63,328 nt of DNA from an alpha proteobacterium SCGC AAA536-G10 (GTDB lineage Bacteria; Pseudomonadota; Alphaproteobacteria; Puniceispirillales; Marisalimonadaceae). The notes beneath the pieces were generated by a model. It saw only the letters and a program-made list of their open reading frames with translations. It was not told the origin of the DNA and ran no database searches. Below are positions 56,832 to 63,328 of the stretch, in pieces. The position numbers and the translations under genes are program-made. Position 1 is the stretch's first letter. The number at the start of each line of letters is the position of its first letter. The stretch is from assembly GCA_000384615.1 (NCBI GenBank), contig ARQU01000006.1, forward strand, positions 1-63,328, read 5' to 3'.

Positions 56832-59800
56832 TTATCTTCTTCTCATATTTTTAAAAAAATTGGAAAAATCATTACTTATTCCCATCATTGATGGAACTAT
56901 CACAAGCACAAGAAAAGCTGTAATACCAAGGCCAAAAACAATTGTAGCCGCCATCGGGATCAAGAATTGAGCTTGAAGTGATTTTTCAAATAAAAGTGCT
57001 GACAATCCTCCTATTGTTGTAAGAGATGTTAATAGAACAGGTCTAAATCTATCTACTACTCCAGCGATTATAGCTTCATCGATTACTTTATTATCTTGAT
57101 AATCTTTATCACTTTGACCACGTAAATCGTCAAATCTCCTTTCAATGGTTGATACTAAAATAATTGAATTATTTACAACTATTCCGGCTAAAGCTAAGAG
57201 AGCAAACATCGATAAAATAGACATGGTTAGTCCTAATAAATAATGACCAAGCACCGCTCCAATAAAAGCAAATGGTATCATTATCATTATTGAAAAAGGT
57301 CTTGTCCAAGACTTAAATACCCATGCTAAAATAAAATAGATTAATAATAAGCCAATTATTGAACCAATTTTCATATCTGCAAAAGTTTCTTTCTGTTCTA
57401 AATCTCTTCCATCAAATCTATAATTTAGACTATATTTTTTAGCAATTTCTGGTAATCCATTATTCAACAAAAATTGTCTTGCTTGAGAAGTATTCATCAA
57501 AGCTGGAAATAAATCACCAGAAATAGTCACTTCTCTAAAACCATTTTTTCTATTAATGGAAGCAAATGGTATCTTTTCATTTACTTTAATGACCTCTTGA
57601 AGTTTAAAACTTGTACCTAAAGGGGTAATAATTCTTAAGTCATTTATCATGTCAGTAAGCTTTTCCGTTTCAGACAACTTTAATCTAACAACCACTTCTT
57701 CATCTGCTTTGGGAAACTCTGAAATAATAATTCCATTAATAGCTGATCTTACTTGCTCTCCTATATCTAAGATAGATAGACCAAGTGATTGTCCTTTATT
57801 GTTTAAAGATAGAATCCTTTCTTGGACTCCAAACTCAAGATTATCGTTTAACGATGTTACGCCAGGAATTGTTCTAGCAATTTGAATTAATTCATTAGAT
57901 GCAATCTTAAGAGTTTCTAGTTTTTCTCCTTGAAATCTTACATCTAAGTCTCTTCCTGGAGGTCCCCCACTTGGAGATCTAATTGTTAATTTATCTAAAC
58001 CCTCAACATATTCAATATTATCTTTCCATTCTTTTATAAACTGATTTGTACGTATTTTTCGTTTATCGGCTGTTTTTAATTCTACAACCATGGAACCTAA
58101 TAAGTCACTTCCCTTAGAGCTTGTTCCAGCTCCATTTGAAAATGACGTTCTACCTCCAATAGTTGACATGCTAAATTTCACTAGATCAGGAGATGTTGAA
58201 AATTTTTTTGAAGTTTTAACCAAACCTCCCTCAATTTTATCTAACATCTCTTCAGTTTTAGATCTAGTCGTTCCAGAATGCATCTTAAAATTAGCAATAA
58301 TTATGTCTGCCTCAGGGGTAGGAAAAAAACTAAACATAACTCGTCCGCCAGACATCATTCCCACAGAAACTATAAACATGCCAATGGCAACCATAAAAGT
58401 TACGTATCGATAGTTAAATGTTAATGATATGAATCTTTTAAATGTACCTTCTTGAAAAGCCATAAATTTATTATCAAACCATAGTCTGAATTTACCTTCC
58501 TCAATTTTCTTTTTATCAAAATGTGCTAAATGTGCTGGTAAAACAAGAAAACACTCAATTAAACTAGCAACCAAAACAGCACATACTACCCAAGGTATAG
58601 CTGCAATTATTTCACCTATAACTCCTTTAACCATAAATAAAGGTATAAATGCAGCCACTGTAGTTAACATAGCTGATATCACGGGCATTGACATGCGTGT
58701 TGCAGCAACAACTGGAGCTTGTGAACTATTTAATCGTCTCTTGGTTTTTAAATATGATGAATGTTCGCCTACAACGATTGCATCATCCACTACTATACCA
58801 AGAGCCATAATAAGGCCAAATAAGGATATCATATTGATTGATTGACCTGAAACTAACATAACGCCAAAAGTAGCAAGAAAAGCTATTGGAATACCCAAAG
58901 CTACCCAAATAGCAGTATTTCGACTTAAAAATATAAATAATACGGCTAAAACAATGCAAAGACCACTAAGTCCATTCTTGACTAATAGTGTAATTCTTTC
59001 TTGGATAAGATTAGCTGCCGTATTATAAGTTTCAACATTAACTCTATTTCCAATAATATTTTTAGCTTCTGAAATTACTTTATTAACATTTTCTGATACT
59101 TCAAGAGCATCGCTAGTTTTACTTCTTCTGACCCATAATTCTACAGCAGGATTATCGTCAACAGATTTTAATATACTTCCTTGTTCGAAAGTAGAAGATA
59201 TTCTAGCTATATCTTGAAGGATAATCCTACCCCCCGAAATCGTGTTTTTAAGCTCTAATTTTTTGAACGTTTCTACTAATTTCTTTTCACCTTCGGTTCT
59301 GACCCGCAATGACCCATCGGCAAAACTACCTCCTGAAACATCTTGAGTTTCAGATTTAATTAGATTAGCAATTTGGTTAAATGACAGTTTCAACCTTGCT
59401 GTTTCTATTTGAGGTATTTCAATCAATATCTCTTCTTTAGGAAGACCTTGGATATCTACCTTATCTACACCAGAATTTAGAAGTGCTTCCTTAAGTTTTT
59501 TTGATATTGATCTTAGTTCTGATAAAGGAATATTTGCTGATAGAACTATTCTAGTAACAGTATCAAAGAATTCCCCAACAACTATTTTGGGTTTGTCTGC
59601 TTTTTGAGGAAAATTTATTCTAGAAACTGCAGTTTCAATATCTGTCCTACCTTTTTGCATGTCATAACCATGTTTAAATTCAACTTGTGTAGTACCAACA
59701 CCTTCAACGGATTTTGATGATACTTTCTTGACACCTGAGATAGGTCGTAGTTCTGGTTCTAATAATTGAACAATATTTTTATCTATTTCTTCAGCTGTAG

Positions 59801-59978
59801 CTCCAGCCCAATTTACAGTAACAGCTACAACCTCAACTTCAAAGTCAGGAAAAAATTGCTTATTCAACCTACCTATAGAAAGAAAGCCAACTACAATCAT
59901 TAATATCATTATTATGTTTGCAGAGGTTCGATGCTCTACAAAAAATTTTAAAAAACCAGATTCTTTAAACTGTAACAA
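56832..59978 (-). CDS. RND-family efflux transporter (inner-membrane pump)
   Basis: 1,048 aa, full RND length with 12 membrane segments in two halves and two large periplasmic loops. N-terminal FFVEHRTSANIIMILMIVVG, first-half helix GLIMALGIVVDDAIVVGEH (TM4 with proton-relay Asp residues), and second-half FALLALAGIVVNNSIILVST. Proton-driven export with the adaptor just upstream. Substrates not predicted. No outer-membrane TolC-type gene in the window. Confidence 0.95.
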   Translation of the reverse strand: MLQFKESGFLKFFVEHRTSANIIMILMIVVGFLSIGRLNKQFFPDFEVEVVAVTVNWAGATAEEIDKNIVQLLEPELRPISGVKKVSSKSVEGVGTTQVEFKHGYDMQKGRTDIETAVSRINFPQKADKPKIVVGEFFDTVTRIVLSANIPLSELRSISKKLKEALLNSGVDKVDIQGLPKEEILIEIPQIETARLKLSFNQIANLIKSETQDVSGGSFADGSLRVRTEGEKKLVETFKKLELKNTISGGRIILQDIARISSTFEQGSILKSVDDNPAVELWVRRSKTSDALEVSENVNKVISEAKNIIGNRVNVETYNTAANLIQERITLLVKNGLSGLCIVLAVLFIFLSRNTAIWVALGIPIAFLATFGVMLVSGQSINMISLFGLIMALGIVVDDAIVVGEHSSYLKTKRRLNSSQAPVVAATRMSMPVISAMLTTVAAFIPLFMVKGVIGEIIAAIPWVVCAVLVASLIECFLVLPAHLAHFDKKKIEEGKFRLWFDNKFMAFQEGTFKRFISLTFNYRYVTFMVAIGMFIVSVGMMSGGRVMFSFFPTPEADIIIANFKMHSGTTRSKTEEMLDKIEGGLVKTSKKFSTSPDLVKFSMSTIGGRTSFSNGAGTSSKGSDLLGSMVVELKTADKRKIRTNQFIKEWKDNIEYVEGLDKLTIRSPSGGPPGRDLDVRFQGEKLETLKIASNELIQIARTIPGVTSLNDNLEFGVQERILSLNNKGQSLGLSILDIGEQVRSAINGIIISEFPKADEEVVVRLKLSETEKLTDMINDLRIITPLGTSFKLQEVIKVNEKIPFASINRKNGFREVTISGDLFPALMNTSQARQFLLNNGLPEIAKKYSLNYRFDGRDLEQKETFADMKIGSIIGLLLIYFILAWVFKSWTRPFSIMIMIPFAFIGAVLGHYLLGLTMSILSMFALLALAGIVVNNSIILVSTIERRFDDLRGQSDKDYQDNKVIDEAIIAGVVDRFRPVLLTSLTTIGGLSALLFEKSLQAQFLIPMAATIVFGLGITAFLVLVIVPSMMGISNDFSNFFKNMRRR

Positions 59979-60012
59979 AATTCCATCCTAAAGTTTTAAT
60001 ATCTTTGGCAAA

Positions 60013-61131
60013 TTAATTTAAAATTGTAACTTTTTGATTAATTAAATTATCAGGCATTCTTGTTGTTATAATCAAATCATTTTTTGAAATATTACCATCA
60101 ACTAAAATAAATCCTGAACCTTTATATATTAGGTTCACCTTTTTTCTCTTTGCAATGCCGTCTTCTACAAAATAAATATTTTCTCCGTATAGAGAAGTTT
60201 CAGGCAATTTAAATATGTTTTTAAAATTACCTACTGGGTAATTTATACGAACAAAAGTACCAAGAGGAATATAATTATTTTTATTCTCTACAATATTAAT
60301 TTTTGCAAATAATTTACCGCCACCTTCTTCTTCATTTGTTTTTCCGTCAGTTCTTTCAATTTTAGCTTTTATATTTTTCAGAGGAGTATTGCCACCCTCC
60401 CATATAACATCAATAGACTTTCCAATTAAATTGTTTGAATTTGAATAAATTTTTGATGGTATAACAAACTCAACTTCTAAATCTTCTGTAGAAAATATAT
60501 TAGCTAATTTTTCATTACTTGAAATAAATTGTCCTTTATTAATTTTAACGTCATATAACCTACCATTATATTTTGCTTTTAAAACAGTATCAGACAAATC
60601 TTCCTTTGCTTTTTCTAAAATAATTTTGGATCTATGAAAATCTGACTTGTTTTTTGATAAGAGAATTAACTCATTATCATACTTGTTCTGAGATATAACT
60701 TTTCTTGATAGCATAGATTTATATCTTCTTATTTGTCTTTTTCTAATATCTAATTGTGAAGCTAATTCTAGTGTTTCATAATTTAGTTTTTTTATTTCAA
60801 GCAAAAAACGTGTTTGATCTAGTTTTGCTAAAATTTGTCCATTTTTTACATAAGCACCATTTAAAAAAGAATTAGATATAAAATTAACTCTACCGGAAAC
60901 ACCAAAACGAAGATCGCCAATCCTTGAAGAAACAATTTTTCCATATGCATCAGATGTTGGCGTATAGTCATGTCTTTTAGTTTTAACCACTTTCACATAA
61001 AATGTTTTTTCTTCAACTTTTGAAGGCTTTGCAGGTGGTTTTGAAGATACTAAATACTTATAACTAAATATACTTATTCCTAAAACTAAAAAAAATATAA
61101 AAGTTTTAAGATTAAATATTTTGGACAACAT
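60013..61131 (-). CDS. RND efflux periplasmic adaptor (HlyD/MFP family)
   Basis: 372 aa. One N-terminal membrane anchor (FIFFLVLGISIFSYKYLVSS), then the biotinyl-like lipoyl domain (DLRFGVSGRVNFISNSFLNG AYVKNGQILAKLD), a helical hairpin (about residues 120-170) and beta-barrel. Bridges the RND pump to an outer-membrane channel. Thirty-four bp before the pump gene on the same strand. Confidence 0.92.
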   Translation of the reverse strand: MLSKIFNLKTFIFFLVLGISIFSYKYLVSSKPPAKPSKVEEKTFYVKVVKTKRHDYTPTSDAYGKIVSSRIGDLRFGVSGRVNFISNSFLNGAYVKNGQILAKLDQTRFLLEIKKLNYETLELASQLDIRKRQIRRYKSMLSRKVISQNKYDNELILLSKNKSDFHRSKIILEKAKEDLSDTVLKAKYNGRLYDVKINKGQFISSNEKLANIFSTEDLEVEFVIPSKIYSNSNNLIGKSIDVIWEGGNTPLKNIKAKIERTDGKTNEEEGGGKLFAKINIVENKNNYIPLGTFVRINYPVGNFKNIFKLPETSLYGENIYFVEDGIAKRKKVNLIYKGSGFILVDGNISKNDLIITTRMPDNLINQKVTILN

Positions 61132-61235
61132 TTTAACTTTCCTAGAAATTTTTAATTTCGATTAATTTATTATTTGCATTTCGATCAAAAGACAAATTTT
61201 TTAAAATTTAATTATTATTTTTGTTAATTTCTTAA

Positions 61236-61655
61236 TCAATACAATCCTAATTTAATCAATTCAGCATTTATATTATCTGGTAAGTTTTCAGCTGTCTCTT
61301 CATCTAAATTCAAGTCTCTTGGAATATCTTTCTCTAGATAATATCTCCAGCCTTGGAATGGTTTCATTGGAGTAGGAATTACACTTATTAGTTTTTTATC
61401 TAATTCAATTTCGCACCCTTTACTACCATCACTTCGGATAACTGATAAAATATCTAATATTTTCTGTCGGACTAAAACATTTCTTTTGATAATCCAAAAT
61501 ATTGAACCAGTTTTAATTAAATCTTCTCTTTTTTTAGGCATGTTTCTAGTAGTATGTAAAATTGTGCCATAAGTTTCTTTAATCATTTTTTGTCTTATAG
61601 AAAGTCTTTCAATTGTTTCAATCCCAACTGCTATTTTTTTTAAATGATAAGACAC
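61236..61655 (-). CDS. DUF1489 family protein
   Basis: About 139 aa from GTG at 61655 (V-S-Y-H-L-K-K-I-A-V-G), which fits the family start better than TTG at 61670. Contains TRNMPKKREDLIKTGSIFWI, RQKILDILSVI and PMKPFQGWRYYLEKDIPRDL, the DUF1489 signature, common across alphaproteobacteria. Function unknown. Starts just after the mgtE stop. Confidence 0.85.
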   Translation of the reverse strand: MSYHLKKIAVGIETIERLSIRQKMIKETYGTILHTTRNMPKKREDLIKTGSIFWIIKRNVLVRQKILDILSVIRSDGSKGCEIELDKKLISVIPTPMKPFQGWRYYLEKDIPRDLNLDEETAENLPDNINAELIKLGLY

Positions 61656-61671
61656 AACTAATAACCCCAAA

Positions 61672-63087
61672 CTATAATATTACTAAAGCCGACAAACCTA
61701 AAAAAGTAAAGAAACCTATTACATCAGTTGCAGTCGTTAAAAAAACAGAGCTAGAAATCGCAGGATCAATTTTAAATTTTTCTAGTGTTAGCGGGATTAA
61801 AGTGCCTAGAACACCCGCAAACAATAAATTAGCGATCATTGCTAATCCCATTATTATTGCAATTTCTTTATCGCCAAACCAAAGATAAGCTAACAAAATA
61901 GACAAAAGTGCGAATAAAAGACCATTGATCATACCAACCCATGTTTCTTTCAAAACAAATTTTTGAAGATTGGTATAATTTAGCTGCCTTGTTGCTAATG
62001 CTCTTACTGCAACAGTTACTGTCTGGGTTCCTGCATTTCCTCCCATGGATGCAACAATTGGCATGAGAACAGCTAATGCAACTAATTTTTCAATTTCTTC
62101 TTGAAACAAACCTATAACTGAAGATGCTAAAACTGCAGTAAACATGTTTAGAATAAGCCAAGAAAAACGTCCTTTAGCAGTTTCTAAAAATGATGACGTT
62201 ATTGAAAGGTCACTTACGCCGGTTAAACCTTGTAAATCTTCTTCGGCTTCTTCATTAATTACATCAACAATATCATCTACAATTATTACACCAAGTAGCC
62301 TATCTGCATTATCAACAACTGGCATATTGACAAGACCATACTGTTGAAATAAAAGAGCTACTTCTTCTTGGTCAGTTTCAACATTCACATTTCTTGGTTT
62401 TAATTCCATTAAATCATTTAATCTCACAGGTCTTTTAGCAGATAATAGTTTAGATAGGGAGATAGCTCCCATCAATCTATGTGCAGGATCAACAATATAA
62501 ATTGAATAAAAACTATCCTCTTCATCTTGAGGATTTGCTCTCAAATAATCAATTGTCTGCCCTACTGTCCAATTTCCTGGAAAAGCCAAAAATTCCCGTT
62601 GCATTAACCTTCCAGCTGAATACTCAGGGTATGACAGAGCCTCTTCAACTAATATTCTGTCAGTTTTTGGCAGTTGTTTTATAACTACATTTCTATCTTT
62701 TTCTTCTAACTCTTGAAGTATTTCAACAGCATCATCTGAATGTAATTCAGGAATTGCCTTTGCAAGAACTTTAGGGCCAAGAATATCAAAAACTTTTTCT
62801 TGAACATTATGATCAAGATAAACTAAAACCTCTGGATCAATTGATCTTCTAAGAATAGTTAGGAAAAGATTTAATTTTTCATTGCTAAGTCTTTCTAACA
62901 TGTCCGCTTGATCAGCTGGGTGAAGTGGTTCGATTAACTTTTTTAAACTTGTTCTATTTTTTTTATTAATGGCATTTAAAATAGCATCTTCAACAATTGG
63001 AGTAAGACCATATAAACTTTTAAAGTTTGTATCATTAGTTGAAACTAAATTTTCGTCAAAATTTGTTTTAATTTTATTATGATCCAT
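61672..63087 (-). CDS. mgtE: Magnesium transporter MgtE
   Basis: About 471 aa from ATG at 63087; GTG at 63099 is the other option. N-terminal helical N domain with HPADQADMLERL, two CBS domains (YIVDPAHRLMGAISLSKLL, MPVVDNADRLLGVIIVDDIV) and a C-terminal five-helix pore with GGNAGTQTVTVAVRALATRQL (Mg2+-selective pore) and PAISSSVFLTTATDVIGFF. Dimeric gated Mg2+ channel of the inner membrane. Confidence 0.96.
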   Translation of the reverse strand: MDHNKIKTNFDENLVSTNDTNFKSLYGLTPIVEDAILNAINKKNRTSLKKLIEPLHPADQADMLERLSNEKLNLFLTILRRSIDPEVLVYLDHNVQEKVFDILGPKVLAKAIPELHSDDAVEILQELEEKDRNVVIKQLPKTDRILVEEALSYPEYSAGRLMQREFLAFPGNWTVGQTIDYLRANPQDEEDSFYSIYIVDPAHRLMGAISLSKLLSAKRPVRLNDLMELKPRNVNVETDQEEVALLFQQYGLVNMPVVDNADRLLGVIIVDDIVDVINEEAEEDLQGLTGVSDLSITSSFLETAKGRFSWLILNMFTAVLASSVIGLFQEEIEKLVALAVLMPIVASMGGNAGTQTVTVAVRALATRQLNYTNLQKFVLKETWVGMINGLLFALLSILLAYLWFGDKEIAIIMGLAMIANLLFAGVLGTLIPLTLEKFKIDPAISSSVFLTTATDVIGFFTFLGLSALVIL

Positions 63088-63147
63088 TACTTTCCACACG
63101 AAAACTCATTAATTCATATAAATAAATCCCCAGTTCATTAAATTTAT

Positions 63148-63328
63148 TTATTGTTTTTCTGAATCAACTTCAGCGAATACTTCTCTAATATGCCTAAGTG
63201 ACTCCAAACCTGCGGGAGCTCCACAGTATATTGTAATCTGTAAAACGATATCACGAATTTGTAATCTAGTTAATCCATTATTCAAAGCACCTCTGACATG
63301 TAATTTAAATTCATGAGATCTATTAAGA
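63148..63328 (-). CDS. Carboxymuconolactone decarboxylase-like protein, 5' end off window
   Basis: 60 codons, C-terminal part only: SHEFKLHVRGALNNGLTRLQ then IRDIVLQITIYCGAPAGLES and LRHIREVFAE. The 'HxRGALNxGxTxxEIxExxLQ...YCGxPAG' pattern is the PcaC/CMD family, including AhpD-like and 4-carboxymuconolactone decarboxylases. Runs off the right edge of the window (63328). Role cannot be decided from this piece. Confidence 0.8.
   Translation of the reverse strand, partial: LNRSHEFKLHVRGALNNGLTRLQIRDIVLQITIYCGAPAGLESLRHIREVFAEVDSEKQ

Overview
The window is AT-rich, densely coded bacterial DNA from an alphaproteobacterium, probably a marine low-GC lineage. Several independent signs point to this class: a circularly permuted (two-piece) tmRNA gene, an alphaproteobacterial SspB adaptor, DUF1489, DUF2794 and DUF3126 proteins, and core genes with recognisable alphaproteobacterial partners. 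A genus cannot be named from the sequence alone. No tRNA, rRNA, CRISPR array or transposase was found.

Layout. (1) 1-11.8 kb holds a polyamine pathway (speA, carboxynorspermidine synthase, nspC, speB) split into two blocks. Between the blocks lie msrA, rpmJ, a D-tartrate dehydratase, class I fumarase, sspB, ssrA (tmRNA), thyA and folA. At 9627-9631 a 5-bp microhomology junction joins a headless mrp/apbC gene to the last 36 codons of a carboxynorspermidine synthase. The window's left edge lies inside the matching 5' part of that same synthase. Flipping 1-9631 would restore one operon, speA-synthase-nspC-speB. This is either a real inversion or an assembly/amplification chimera. (2) 11.8-29.2 kb is housekeeping: trxB, purU, a hydrolase, three bactofilins divergent from an M23 endopeptidase, rpoN, a Na+-type motor pair (pomA/motB) followed by a divergent ribosome-recycling-factor-like gene, der, bamB with its TPR partner, and small alphaproteobacterial conserved proteins. 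(3) 29.2-51.2 kb is an accessory surface-glycan island. It contains two FkbM methyltransferases, a PIG-L deacetylase with an overlapping HTH gene, a three-gene operon of unknown proteins, a NodU-type carbamoyltransferase, a DUF4910 aminopeptidase-like protein, a sulfotransferase, three other SAM methyltransferases, two GNAT acetyltransferases, an MBL-fold protein and a flavin reductase-like protein. Coding density collapses here: long stretches carry gene remnants with nonsense codons and no intact gene, and a 270-bp segment is repeated at an offset of exactly 3,100 bp. (4) 51.3-63.3 kb returns to housekeeping: guaA, an RsmB-like methyltransferase, guaB, rlmE, hisI, an RND efflux pump and adaptor, DUF1489, mgtE and a partial carboxymuconolactone decarboxylase-like gene.

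How the genes work together. SpeA and SpeB make putrescine from arginine via agmatine. The synthase and NspC then convert putrescine plus aspartate semialdehyde to spermidine, so the window encodes a complete SpeE-independent route. SsrA tags stalled nascent proteins, and the neighbouring SspB delivers tagged proteins to ClpXP. Bactofilins plus the LytM/M23 enzyme are a likely local cell-wall remodelling module. The glycan island appears to decorate a surface polysaccharide with methyl, carbamoyl, sulfate and acetyl groups.

Most notable points: the 9.63-kb junction and the split polyamine operon; the RRF-like gene behind the motor genes; the permuted ssrA beside sspB; the decayed island with its 3.1-kb spaced duplication; and several genes whose start or frame is broken by a single base.
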